Shown here: piece after piece, positions 10,384 through 22,440 of the stretch
How the letters are laid out: each line of letters starts with the position of its first letter
Position numbering within the stretch: position 1 is the stretch's first letter
DNA from: Fulvia fulva
Lineage: Eukaryota > Ascomycota > Dothideomycetes > Mycosphaerellales > Mycosphaerellaceae
Reading direction: 5' to 3'
Length of the DNA stretch: 64,000 bases
Assembly (NCBI RefSeq): GCF_020509005.1
Contig: NC_063015.1
Span: 930,001 to 994,000 of the forward strand
Notes under the pieces: generated by a model
What the model was told of the DNA's origin: nothing
Databases searched by the model: none
The model's input: only the letters and a program-made list of their open reading frames with translations
Made by a program: the position numbers and the translations under genes

Positions 10384-11250
10384 ACCGACATCGAAGGATC
10401 AAAAAGCAACATCGTCCTGGCCGCGAGCTTTGACTGCGGCTTCCAGCAGCGTGCAGCAGCAAAGCACCAGTAACGTGCAGCGTACAGCACCGCCGGCTTG
10501 TGCGCTCACCTGCATCCGTGTTGTGCCTGGTCCGCATCCTCCTGCGCGTCAGTCGACCGCTGCAGCAAGCGCGCTTCCGTCTCGCGTGTGCAAGTCGCCA
10601 ACAGTTGGTCAGCTGCCGTCGCCGCACAACACACCAGACACATCATCACATGCTCAAGAAGAACGCACGAGCGCACTACTGTTGTACGCTAGGTCTTCCG
10701 TAAGTACACAGACTTTTGAAAGACCAAATAGCTACATTGAACCAAATCATGCGCCTCACAATTCCGAATGCTTTATCCCCTTCTTCACCCTGTCCAGCCT
10801 TCGTCCAAGAAAAACATGAACACGGCACCAATCCCATTCATTGCTATGGTCCCTGTGCCTGCGCGCTCTTTGATGTTTCTCACCATGAGCATCCAAACGA
10901 AAGGAGTACTGCGGGTTGAAACGAGGTTGCAGATACCTCCATACAAAGCAAGTTGCCACCTGAAAGTACCTTGACACAGCCTGAACAGGAACGCGGCACA
11001 TGCTTTGCCCTACGCACACTCTGCAGCAAGCTTCGGTCTGGAGATGGATACATCCGAAGCTAGGTTCGGCTAATGTAGCTGATGGCCAGAAGTGGCAGTG
11101 TTGCATCCTTCGCTTGGCGTCGGTTGCTCCGGGTATTCTAAAGGTTAAAAGGTGCGAGACCTTCTGCAGGGGTTGCGGCGGAAGCCTGAACGGCAACGTA
11201 TCTCAAGATAGCCCCGTCGGCTGCATAGCGTTACGGCTCTATAGTTATGT
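10384..11250. other. Intergenic region leading into the transposon island
   Basis: No gene is supported. It contains the segment 11134-11171 that recurs, inverted, at 48741-48778 on the other side of the island. Confidence 0.5.
11134..11171 (+). repeat. Boundary repeat, left copy
   Basis: 38 bp matching the reverse complement of 48741-48778 at 33 of 38 positions. The core AAAAGGTGCGAGACCT is identical. Both copies can encode a peptide around KRCET. It lies just outside the transposon island. Confidence 0.75.
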
Positions 11251-11411
11251 TATCACGTTAGAAGTGTAGGAAGTTATTGTACGGGCTTATATAGGGTGTT
11301 TTAAAAGCAGAGTGTGTATTGTATATATCTATCTAGAATAGACAAGTATTAGTTACTCTCAAAGAGGCTAGTTATAGGTAACTAATTAGTTACCTAATTC
11401 TTAGTAACGTG
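11251..11411 (-). repeat. Degraded solo LTR of family D
   Basis: The sequence from TATCACGTTAGAAGTG onward matches the reverse complement of the 207-bp LTR of element D (41162-41368) for about 160 bp, with many C-to-T/G-to-A changes (e.g. GGGCTCATATAGG now GGGCTTATATAGG; GATTAGTCACC partner now RIPped). The distal end has diverged. It shows that family D existed here before RIP acted. Confidence 0.75.
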
Positions 11412-11445
11412 CTTTACTACCGAGCGGGCCACTTTTGCTAAGAAC

Positions 11446-11680
11446 TGTTGAATAGGTACGGGTAGATAGCAGCGGAGTGGAGTAAGAGATCAATCTTTAA
11501 CTGACTAATAGCACGAGCATGTAGCAATATATCAGGAACCAATATGTTGATTGTGTTGGATGTCTATCTAAGCTAAAGGGGAGAGAAGGTATCTCCCTAC
11601 AAGCTGGGTCATCGTGGATGCCTCAGGCTGCCAGATCACTTCCTAATTGTTGACTCCCTTTAAGATGCTACATCTTAACA
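11446..11680 (-). repeat. Copia A 3' LTR (left)
   Basis: TGTTGAATAGG...CATCTTAACA, 235 bp, paired with 16826-17061. Confidence 0.9.
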
Positions 11681-11744
11681 CTCCCACTCATCTCGTATAG
11701 GAGGTTACAGTCTGCTCACTTCCTGTCAATAGTACTTGGACCTT

Positions 11745-14700
11745 TTTATGACAGGTTCAGCTGGCTTACAAACCTCTAGAAGTGTAGACCAGTCTTTGGT
11801 TTTATAAACCCGTCTGTAACCATCTTAGAGGTTGGGGTGTACTTAACAGTAATAAGCCTCCTCTACCAAAGTTTCCTAACAGCGTTATAGGCAATGTCAA
11901 TGTGCTTCGACTTGTTATAAACATATGCATCTTTCACTAGGGTGAGGGCAGCTTGACTGTCACCTCTTAATTGGACTGGTCTCAAATTTGATACAGTCTC
12001 CTGGTTTCCAGTGATTCTTAGTTGATAGGAACAGTCTCCCACTAACTCTGGACAATCCATTTCCCTCAGCAGTGAAGCTAGGAATTGGGACTGCTTCGCA
12101 CATGCATTCATAGCTATGTATTCAGCCTCCATTGTGGATGTTGCTACAGACTTTTGCTTCTTGCTCATCCAAGAAACTGGTGCCCCACAGAGGAAGAAGA
12201 CATACCCAAAGATTGAGACTCTGTCTGCTTTGTCCATTGCATAATCAGAATCACAGTATCCAATAAGGTGTCCTTTTCCAGACTTTGAGAACTGAAGTCC
12301 TAGATCAGGGTATGATCTTAGGTACCTAGTGATCTTCTTCAAAGCCTTCATGTGGTAGGTGGATGGGTCACTCACAAATGAGCTCATCCTTCCTAGGGCA
12401 AAAGCAATGTCTGGCCTTATGATTGTTGCTGGCCACATCTAAGTACCATTGATACTCTGGTACTCTGCCTTGTCACACCTCTCATCTATATGGCTTGAAG
12501 GTTTGAGGGCCTCATAGCTGTCTATAGGTGAGTGTGTAGGTGCTGCCTTCTCATGGTTCATTCCCATCTTGGCTAGGCTGTCCCTAACAAAGTGTCCTTG
12601 GTCAAGTTTCAGGATTCCTCTCTTCCTGTCCCTTGTGACTCTCATGCCAAGGATCTTTTCAGGTTCACCTAGATCTTTGATCTTGAAGATCTTGCCAAGT
12701 TCTCTTTTGAACCAGAGAACATCTGTCAACTTTGGTGCAGCAATTGGAATGTCATCCACATGTATAAGGATTATGATCTCCCTCTTCTTATGGATAAGTA
12801 GGCATGGATCCACTTCTGACTGTGTGAATCCAATCTCTCTGAGCTTTGACACACAGAGTTGATTCCAATCTCTAGCTGCTTGCTTAAGTCCATACAAGCT
12901 TTTGAGGATTTTGAACACCATGTTTGGTGGAAGCTCAACTCCTAGTGGTAGTAACATGAAGATGTCTTCATGGAGGGTGCTTTCTGTGAATGCATTGTTC
13001 ACATCCACTTAGTAAAGATGAAGATCCTTCTTACACACAATAGCCATAAACACCCTAAGGGTGTCCTGTCTTACTGTAGGTGCAAATGTCTCTATAAAGT
13101 CAACACCAAACTTCTGTAAGAAGCCCCTTGCAACTAGTCTAGCCTTGAACTTTTTAATAGCTCCATTAATGCTTCTCTTAATATCAAAGACCTATCTTGA
13201 TGTAACCAGATTTGCTCCTTTTGGTAGAACAGAATTTTCCTAGGTGTTGTTACTCTGTAGAGCATCTAGTTCCTTTTGGATTGCTTCCTTCCAAAGATGT
13301 CCCCATTTCTTGTCATTTATAGCATCCTTGTACGATTTTGGAATTGGGACCTTTTGCTTATATGTAATAGCTTCTACAGTTGCTACAAAGGCTATTTCCT
13401 CAACTTCTTCTAGGAATTCGCTATCCTATAGTATTGAACTGCCTACTGATTGTATAGCTACAAAGAAAGCTTAGTGAAAAGCAGCAAGATTCTCTAAGAG
13501 GTCTATTGCTTCTCCCACTTCAGTAGTTAGTTCGGGCTTAGGGACTATAGATTTTGGGGCTTTCTGTTTCATGTCATAGCCCTCAACATCATAGTCAGCC
13601 TTTCTCTTTCTAAGGGATGATTTAGGGACCGTTACTTATGACCTAGTAACGTCTATTTCCTAGGGATCTAGGGAGCTTCTCTTGATTAGCTGATCGATTT
13701 TCTGAAATTCCCCTACGTTCTCCGGAGGTTAGGGAATTTGCACAAACAGCTTTCTCGGCTGAGCGACTTTAGGGCTCTCAATTAGCTAATCTATTTCGGG
13801 GGTGCTCTAATGGACGCCTAAATAGTAGGTAGATTGTCCTAAGGATACGTTCTTCCTCGGCCTTCCTAAGGGCTTCCTAGCTAGTGTACTACTTAGTAGA
13901 TTCAATGTTGGAACATTGAGACCTATATCACCTCCAGGCTAGTCCTTAAAGAAGTCTATATGTGTGTGTTGTTTAACAGCTCTTATGTCTGGCTCCCAAA
14001 AGAGCTAGGCTTTAGCTATGTTTTCAACATACCTAATAAACACTGCTTCTTTACCCCTATTCATTAGCTTGTTACTTCTTGCCTATTAAGGTTAGGATCT
14101 TGTGTCTATATAGACAACAGCTTTGCATCCCTAAACTTTCAAATGGTTGATGGTCGGTTTGATACCATTAAAAGCCTCATCTAGTAAAACCTTAAACCTA
14201 TCGTAATCTAGGCCATTTGGTAGTTTGTTCCTTATATAAGTTTGGGTCTCTAGTGCTTCAGGCCAAAATTTAACCGGCATTTTAGCCTCTTCAAGCATTG
14301 CCCTTATAGAGTCCTCTGAGGTTTGTATTGACCTCTCAACTGGTCCATTCTGTAGAGAGTTGTATGCCTCAGTCGGCTCGAGCCCAATCCCCAAATCCTT
14401 CTCCCACTGCTTTACTAATGCAATAAGTTCTTTTGCATTGTTAAGTCTTACTGCTTTCAGCTGCGCTGATGATTTCCTCTCTGCTTTGATCTTCCAGTTC
14501 TGGAGAGCAACTAGAGCATCTTCTCTTTTCCTAAGAGAAAAGGTCCACTTCTTCCTAGAGAAGTTGTCAACAATCTCAAGCCAGTATTTGAATCCTAGTC
14601 TTGAGATTGGTAGTAGGCCACATATGTCAATAGATACAAGGGCAAGTCTTTCAGGTCTTCTCTCTGTAACTTTGCCTTTGTACTTCTTCATCTTTGCTAT

Positions 14701-16377
14701 TGAGCATACTCTGCACTGGTGAAAGCCATCCTTAGGGATAGGAATGGGTTCTTTCAAGTCTGTTACCTTGTGAAGATTCTGGAGCAAATTCTTCCCAAAG
14801 TGTGCAAATCTTCTATGCCAAAGCTCCCACTGCTTCAGGTCGGTCTCTGATTGAGCAGTCACAAAGGCATTCTCCATTGGTGGTGCACATGATGAGTAAT
14901 GTGCCCGTTCTTGTAGGAGAGGAGAAATCTCATCAATGAATGGAACCCCCCCAAGGAGCTTTGTCTGGACAACAGTCTCACCAGAGGGGGAAACAAGAGA
15001 AAATGATGGAGGTTGCACACCAAACTGCTTGCTAAACTGGTTCCATGAAACCAGGTTCACTCCTAGCTTGGGTACAAGCAGGACATCTTCCAAAACAACT
15101 TTTCTGCCAGCTCTCCCACTCATCTCTGCATTCCCAATATGAGTGGCCAATAAAAACCCACCTCCCACTTTGATCCATTTCTTCCTTGTCAAGGGAGTCA
15201 TAGATCTAAAGAGGCAGCTTTGGTCAGTCATATAGGATGAAGCACAGGAGTCAAGTAACCACTCTGACGAGGGGAACTTGCCTTGGACTTCTGCAGTTGA
15301 GTGAGCCACTTCATCATACTCATCATCATCAGACATTGTCTCTGGGGATGAGCTGCATGGTGACTCTTGGGCGGAGAAACCTTTTCCAGTCTTCTTTGCT
15401 TTAGAGGTATAAGACTGGGCCTGGTTCTTCTGGAGTGACAGCATGTCAGAGCTGAGTTTCTTCACCATTTTCTTAAGTTCTTCCATAGAGGACTTCTCTC
15501 TTGGTGTCCTCCTTGAAGTGGGTGGTGGAGTTCTCTTCTTCTTGACATGTGTTGTATTCTGGGAAGATGGTGGTTGGGAATGAGATCTAAGGACCTTTCT
15601 TGCCTCAGGCAAACTAGGGCAGTCCTTGATCAGATGATCCTTCTCACAGAGAAGGCAGGAGAGTGGTCTTGCTAGACCTGAGGGCTTGACCCAGGTGGCT
15701 GCCATGCCATACTCAGCCTTAGAGGGATCCAACCTGGCTTCTTGAGCTTCAAGGATCTTTAAGGTCCTTTTATGATCCATCTTTGGCTGAGCCATGATAG
15801 TATCCCTGGCTACATGGTAGTCAGGTGGCAGTGAGCTTAAGAGCTGGGTCATCCTCACATCAGCTTTCCTGTAATGCTGACCCTCTGGGTCAACATCAGC
15901 AATCCTTTTTCCAAGAGAAACCAGGTGTGTCTATGCAGATCTGATGGTGAACTCTTCACTCATCTCAAAGGTCACAAATTGCTTTGTGAGCTCATGTGCA
16001 TGGGTTGGTAGCACCTGGCTATACTTGTTCCAGAGATACACCCACTTCTCAGCAGCTCTTCCAGATTCACATGAGCCCTCAAGCTCAAATTCATCTTCTT
16101 CTGTGATCCTACTAAGGATACTGAAGTTGCATACTGCATTGTGTCTTGTCCATGTTGGCGTATTGAGGATCTCTTTGGTTGTAGCCTCTTCTTGGAGTTT
16201 CAGAGTCTTGCCCTTGATGTTGTCAAAAGACACCTCCATTAGGTCATCAATTGCAAAGAATGCTGATTGGCTCTCCATCTTGTATCTCTGAAGGTTGAAC
16301 CATCTCTTCCAATTGTCCCTCCCAAGAATTGGGATTTTGCCTCCCTTCTCCTCTGTCTTCTCTTGGTATGAATCCAT
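11745..16377 (-). pseudogene. Copia A gag-pol, interrupted by RIP-type stops
   Basis: Gag starts at MDSYQEKTEEK (ATG 16375-16377). Zinc knuckle CLLCEKDHLIKDC, protease WLLDSCASSYMTDQ, integrase HRRFAHFGKN and CRVCSIAK, reverse transcriptase HVDDIPIAA and RNase H (CDSDYAMDK, STMEAEYIAM) are all readable in order. Open blocks are 15931-16377, 14131-15858, 12439-13008 and 11863-12438. Between 13010 and 14130 the frame is riddled with TAG/TAA from CpA-to-TpA change. Stops such as the one at 12438 replace the Trp codon found in element C (NGTWMWP), the exact RIP outcome. The second catalytic Asp of integrase is Asn here (RLNNAKEL against RSDGAKEI in C). Non-functional. Confidence 0.9.
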
Positions 16378-16825
16378 AATAAATTGGATGTAATGAAACA
16401 AGGTGTGTATGTTCCAAGGTGGTGGCTCAGATCCTGCTGAGGCTTCTGGTGTAGAATGGGAAAGTTCGTAGGTGTGGATACTAAGGCCTGCTTGGTAAAG
16501 TAAAGAAGGAGCGGTGTGAGGTCTCGGGGCTAGGACACAGGTCTGTCTCTCCTAGCAGAGCTTCAAATGACTTACTTGAAGTCCTTCTTGATAGTATCTC
16601 GATGCAGTTCTGCCTATAGAGTATCTTCAAGGTATTGGCTTTAAGTAAGCCGCACAGAGTCCTTGTCTAGGTTACCTATCACTTAGTATCGAACTAAGCT
16701 CCTTGATAGGATAGACGGGGTAGACTTCTGATTCCCAGATGTTTTCTGCTACGATAGCAAGGGATACAAGTAACCTGTACTGATATAGGTTGCTCTTATT
16801 CCTGCACAAACCCGGGCTCATAACC

Positions 16826-17061
16826 TGTTGAAACAGGTACGGGTGGATGGCAGCGGAGTGGAGTAAGAGATCAATCTTCAACTGACTAATAGCACGAGCA
16901 TGCAGCAATATATCAGGAACCAATATGTTGATTGTGTTAGATGTCTATCTAAGCTAAAGGGGAGAGAAGGTATCTCCCTACAAGCTGAGTCATTGTGGAT
17001 GCCTTAGGCTACCAGATCACTTCCTGATTGTTGACTCCCTTTGAGATACTACATCTTAACA
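16826..17061 (-). repeat. Copia A 5' LTR (right)
   Basis: TGTTGAAACAGG...CATCTTAACA, 236 bp, preceded on the plus strand by the initiator-tRNA primer site. Confidence 0.9.
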
Positions 17062-17686
17062 CTACTTATATTATACGTCTTTTCCCCGTCCTAATAGCCG
17101 TCTTTTCCTTACTTAGGCTATCGTCTTTTCCTCGTCGTAATCTACTATATTAGACTAGGTACGTTATGTAGTAGGATAGGTAGTACCTTAGGTAAAACCC
17201 TCGTTCCTATACCGGGTGTTTAATAGGCCCTTATAGGCTTCGTCGCGTGTCTACCTACCTACCGTATTGCCCGCTAGTAAACACTAGATTGTTTCGTAGT
17301 CCGCTCGACGCCGTCGTATAGTCCGCTTAGTTGTTATTCTATAGTCCGCTCGTCTAATGTTCGTTACTTAGCCTACTCGGTTTACGGTCTCCGGAGGTAA
17401 AAATTCTATACTTATACTAGAGGTGTCCTATCGAGCGTATAGGCTACGGTTCCGCGCCCTTCTTATACGTAGAAAGAAGAGGGACTCGCTCCCGATACGA
17501 GTACACGCTCGTCGGATAGTTTTTATACCCGTTTTACTAGTAGTCCTCTATTCGCCGCGGCTTTGCCTATATTACGCGCCCGTCGCGCCTACGACGCTCT
17601 AGCGTAAGAATACTTAGCTCTCTTATAGCAAGACGAGAGGTTCGTAGCCGACACTACGTATAGGTGATTCTCGTCGTCGACCGATC
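17062..17686. other. RIP-saturated sequence of unknown origin
   Basis: Nearly free of CpA and TpG, rich in TpA, with CpG kept. It probably contains the rest of the E left LTR and older element remains. Nothing is codable. Confidence 0.6.
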
Positions 17687-17849
17687 CCTCTATATAGGTA
17701 TAAGAGACGTAGTCTCTATACCGATAGTAGAGACACCTTTAGTACTAAATACTATTCTACTATATACCTTCGTATACTATATTAGTCCTTCCTCCTTCCC
17801 TATTACGTGTCCTAACTTCCGTGTACATATATACTATACCTATTTAATA
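17687..17849 (+). repeat. Copia E LTR, left inverted copy
   Basis: About 163 bp matching the reverse complement of 21788-21951 with only a few differences, ending directly before the primer site. Confidence 0.85.
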
Positions 17850-20487
17850 GGTTATAAGCCCGGGTTTACTTAATAGGATACCGATATACTAAGGAAGTAC
17901 GACGTAGGGTATTATACCCTATACCCGTAATCCGTACGGTAACGTACTAATAGACTCGGGGAGTCTACTATACCGAACGCTACTAATAGACTCGGGGAGT
18001 CTAAGCTTATTCTAACTACCGTAGTCAAGTAGAGCTTACTATATATCTAAGGCTACCTTCGCTATAGAAGACTTAACGAGTTACGAGAGCCCCCGGAAGG
18101 TCGGCCCTACCCTTACTCGTAAGAACTAGAAGCGCTAGTTCGTTATACTACGAGACTATCTCGAAAGCCGGGAGGTATTCTAGGTTATCGACGACTCGTC
18201 GGCTAATCTCCTAGAATCCGTTACGCCTAAGATTACTTTAAAGGCGAACGGTATAGCGAGATATACTATCTTAGTATATTTATCTAAGGAGGATAACTAA
18301 GAAATCTTAGATATACGAGATACGAAAGAGATCTAGAAACTTCTATAGAAGAAGTATAGTAAGGTCTATAAGGCATACGTAGTAGCGCTTATAAAAGAGC
18401 TAGTATCGTTTAAGCTACCGGACGATTAGACAATTAGATAAGGGTAGACATATCTAGGTAACCTATCTATATAGATTGCCGAAACAGATAGTAAAGAGAC
18501 CTACTATAAGGACCCTATCCGGAGGTTTAAGTACCTACTAAGTAGCCTCCCGGACGTCTACGCTAGTACTAGGGACACTATCCTAGCCTAGCTAAACCTA
18601 GGCTAGGAATCCGCTATAACCTTACTTAAATCCTACGAATTACGGATCTAAGAGAGTAAGGGCGAGACCGCTCTATACTCCTAGAGGCAAGGGGGTAAGA
18701 GCGGCTACTTTATCTACGATAGTAACTACCTAGTTATATCGTGCCCGGAACTCGATTCCGTAAAGGAGTTTATTAAAAAGAAGAACACCTAGAAGTAACC
18801 GGAGAAGAAGTCCTACGAAGAGCTAGTCCGGGATCTAGAGAAGGCCTAAAACGCCCTTAAGAAGTCTAGGAAACAGTAGAAGGATAGGAGAAGCCAATCC
18901 GACAATAAGATAAAGGCAAAGGCGACACGAGCCTATACCTTACGAGAAAGCAATACCGAGGAAATATACGACGACGAAGTCGCCTATTCTACTACCGAAG
19001 TAAAAGGTAAGTTTCCCGCCTCCGAATAGTTACTAGACTCCTATACCTCCTTATATATAACTAATAATAAGTCTCTATTTAGATCGCTTAGGAAACTAGC
19101 GAGAAGGAAAGTAATTAAAGTCGGTAGGGGGTACCTAGATATATTCTATAAAGAAATAGTAACTATAGGAGGCCTAATAGGGAAATAAATTGCGCTAGAG
19201 AAAGTCTTGTTTATTCCTAATCTCGGAGTTAATCTGGTTTTATAGAGGCAATTTAGTAAGCAATTCGATGTCGAACCTCTAAACTTTATACTTAAGTATA
19301 AGAGCGGAAAGCCTATCGTACGGATAGTACTACGAGAGGGGGTACCGGTAGTATCTTAGATATCCGACTCCCTAAACTAGGTAGATAATAGACCCCCGGA
19401 GATGCTATACGAGGAAGCTCTAGCCGCGGCAACTACCGAGGATTAGTAGGAGCTTTAGTATAGAAGATTCGTATACCTAGGTAAAGGATTACTCCGGAAC
19501 GTCTATAGGGTAAGTAATAAGAAGGACCCGATTCCTATCCCGGACGAGCATAACTATAAGGTATACTCTATCGCGAATAAACGGAAGTTTAAAGGCGCTG
19601 TCGTAGAACGAAAGAACGAAAGACTTACGCTTATATCTATCGATATCTACGGACCCTTCGAAAATACGACATCTAGGCTAGGTTTTAAATACTAGCTAGA
19701 GATCGTAGATAACTTCTTAAGAAAGAAGTAGGTAATCCCGCTTAAGAACAAATCCAACGTACCGTAAGTACTACGATAATAACGGCTAACTAAAGAGAAA
19801 GTATCGAAATGCTACGTAAGAGTAGTACGGAGTAATAATACACCTAAGCTACTAATAGTTCTAAAAGAATAGGAGAAAGAATCGGGGGTTTAATACGATA
19901 CGACGGATACTTATAACTCTATATAAAACGGAGTAGTAGAAAGGTCAATCTAGGTATCGGAGAACGCGATCCGCGTAATACTCGAGGAATCGGGGATACC
20001 GGTAGAATTCTAGCCTAAAGCGCTAGAGGTATAGGCGGTTATACGTAACCTACTACCGAACGGACCGTTACTTAACGGTATCTAACTTTCGCCGGAAGAA
20101 GCATTCACTAGTAAAGTGCCGACGGTGGATCACCTAAGAGTATAGGGTTGTAGGGTAGTAGTTTACGTAGGACCGAAATTATAGTTAAAAGGGCTACGAT
20201 AGGATAAGTTAATAAACCGGGGTAAGGAAGCTATTTTCGTTAGATATAGTCAATCGACTAAGTAATAGTTGTTCTAGGAGCTAGATATACGAGCTATTAG
20301 GTAGTATAGCTAAGTAGATTAGTTCGAAAACGAGAAGGGGGGAGATCTAGACTTAGGTATCTCCTTTACGAACTAACCTAGTAGGGTACCCGAACGAAGG
20401 CTAGTCGGTCGACTACTAGCGGTCTCGCGACTACTACTAGTTTAGCGACTAGCGGATACCCCGATAGCAATCTTACGATCCTCGGGT

Positions 20488-20591
20488 AGTATAATACCTA
20501 GGCCCGACGAGAGTAACGTAAGCGAGATAGGGTATAAAAAGTATAATACCTAGGCCCGACGAGAGTAACGTAAGCGAGATAGGGTATAAAA
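20488..20591 (+). repeat. Perfect 2 x 52-bp tandem duplication in Copia E
   Basis: Units 20488-20539 and 20540-20591 are identical and start AGTATAATACCTAGG. Identity within a heavily mutated element implies duplication after RIP. Confidence 0.9.
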
Positions 20592-21787
20592 TACCCTAAC
20601 TTTCTACTACTAAAGTAGCCGAGTCCTCTATAGAAGAACCGACCTAGCTAATCCCCGCTCCCTACGTAGAGACCGAACCCGCTACGGCTAAGGATAAAGG
20701 ACTAACTGTCTTAAGACCGCTCTATATCTAACTTCCCGGTAAACTAGATAATATCGCGGACTATAAGAAGATCGAGGAAACCCCGGAGCTACCGGAACTA
20801 ATCGTTCGGAGGAAAAGGACTAGGGATCCTAACGATAACTACGGCTAGGACTAGGACTATAAGGCTAAGTACTACAAAGCTATAATAGCTTTGTTCTACT
20901 AAGTACTATAGGTAAATAATAGACTTACTAATACCGACGAACGTATATTTCTAGCTACGGTAGAGGAACTGTTCGACGAAGTCTAAGAACACGCCTTTAC
21001 TATATTCGGACCCGGTATCGCCTACTAATTAGAAGTACCTATCCCGAAGATATATAAGGCTACGGTAGGGGATCCTAAATAGGGCTACTTATAGAAGGAC
21101 GCTATCGATACCGAGCCACTCTCGTTATTAAGTAATAATACCGAGGAAACGGCTATCGCTCTAAGAGGGGCGAATATAGTCACCTCTAAGTAGGTCTTTA
21201 ACGTAAAGAGACTTATTAGCGGAGTAATCGAAAAGTTCAAGGCAAGACTTGTCGTAAGAGGGTTTTTATAGAAATTCGGCGTTAACTTTAAAGAGACATT
21301 CGTACCTATAGTACGCTATAACACCCTAAGGGTCTTTATAGTAGTAGTTTACGAGCGGGATCTCGAGATATACTAGGTCGACGTTAACAATACGTTTACC
21401 TAAAGCTACCTAGCCGAAGACATCTATATAAAACCCCTACTAGGAGTCGAAACCCTACCGAATACGGTCCTTAAGGTACTCCGGAGTCTCTATAGCCTAA
21501 AGTAGGTAGCTAGAGACTAGAACAAGCTCTATATCGCTACGTTAGTCAAAATAGGATTCTACTAGTCCGAGGTAGACCTATATCTCCTAACTTATACTAA
21601 GAGAGATATTATACTACTTATCTATATAGACGATATACCTATTATAGTACTAAGGTTAGCCGATATCTAATAGTTTAAGAAGTAGTTCGCGTAATACTTT
21701 AAGATTAAGGATCTCGGAGAACCGGAGAAACTACTAGGACTAAAGATTACCTATAATAGGCGTAACGGTACCCTAAAACTCGACTAG

Positions 21788-21951
21788 TATTAAACAGGTA
21801 TAGTATATATATACGCGGAAGTTAGGACACGTAATAGGGAAGGAGGAAGGACTAATATAGTATACGAAGGTATATAGTAGAACAGTATTTAGTACTAAAG
21901 GTGTCTCTACTATCGGTATAGAGACTACGTCTTATATACCTATATAGAGGG
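21788..21951 (-). repeat. Copia E LTR, right inverted copy
   Basis: Starts TATTAAACAGG and reads as the reverse complement of 17687-17849, so the element is flanked by LTRs in opposite orientation rather than by direct repeats. Confidence 0.85.
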
Positions 21952-22440
21952 TTATTACTCTAGTCCTAGTTCTGTTTCACTACGTCTTATCGGTTTTATC
22001 TATATCTTATCCTACGACGGCAGTTCCTCCGACAGTCTCGTACTAACTAGCTAAGTAACTTTAGGTCCTCTAAGTCGCTCCTACTATTCGTACGATATCT
22101 CGGTAGTATTACCGTACTATTGTCTCGACTAGCTTAGTATATACTAAGTTAGTTTTAGTACCGTACGACATACCTATTAATATATACTATCGATTATATA
22201 CTCGTACTAAGGATTTTACGGAGAGCGGAATATCGACGAGGACTATTTATTCGACAGCCCTTATTAAGACGAGTAATCTACTTAAGTAGTAGCGACCTGC
22301 CTACGCTAGCGGCGGCGTAATCGTAGTATAAAGAACCCTAAAACTAAGGTTCCGTTCCCCTAAAGGCAGACCCTATAGTTACGGAGTTACGGAGGATAAC
22401 TACCTAATTAGGAAGCGCGACTCCGAATAGTAGCGAAGGA
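21952..22440. other. RIPped spacer between Copia E and LINE
   Basis: RIP-saturated sequence with no recognisable domain. It may include the 5' UTR of the LINE. Confidence 0.5.

Larger units (their letters stand above)
11446..17061 (-). mobile_element. Copia A: Ty1/copia LTR retrotransposon, moderately RIPped
   Basis: LTRs of 235 bp (11446-11680) and 236 bp (16826-17061) begin TGTTGAA(T/A) and end TTAACA. Next to the right LTR is the primer site CCCGGGCTCATAACC (16811-16825, minus orientation), and next to the left LTR the polypurine tract CTCCCACTC (11681-11689). The two LTRs differ at roughly a dozen positions, mostly CA/TA and TG/TA. The flanking pentamers (agaac and ctact) do not match, so no target-site duplication is visible. 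The element may have recombined or lost a flank. It abuts the degraded D-family solo LTR on its left. Confidence 0.9.
17687..21951 (+). mobile_element. Copia E: RIP-saturated, 3'-truncated, flanked by inverted LTR copies
   Basis: A left LTR segment (17687-17849, ending cctatttaata) is followed at once by a mutated primer site GGTTATAAGCCCGGG (17850-17864). Gag-pol then reads on the plus strand. After ignoring TAG/TAA it follows element C: EVAYSTTEVKGKFPAS, LLDS, KVIKVGRGYL, LISIDIYGPF, LEIVDNF, and reverse transcriptase up to NGTLKLD near 21784. There the element stops and a reverse-complement copy of the same LTR begins (21788-21951). Connection and RNase H domains are missing. Most Trp and Gln codons have become TAG, so the element is dead. 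Confidence 0.85.

Noticed and set aside
17664..17873. Short open frame in the RIPped block
   Set aside because: Lies across the E LTR and primer site; a by-product of the sequence, not a gene.
17940..18005. Repeated CTAATAGACTCGGGGAGTCTA motif, considered as a CRISPR-like or satellite array
   Set aside because: Only two copies, 33 bp apart, inside the RIPped Copia E leader. CRISPR is not expected in a fungus.
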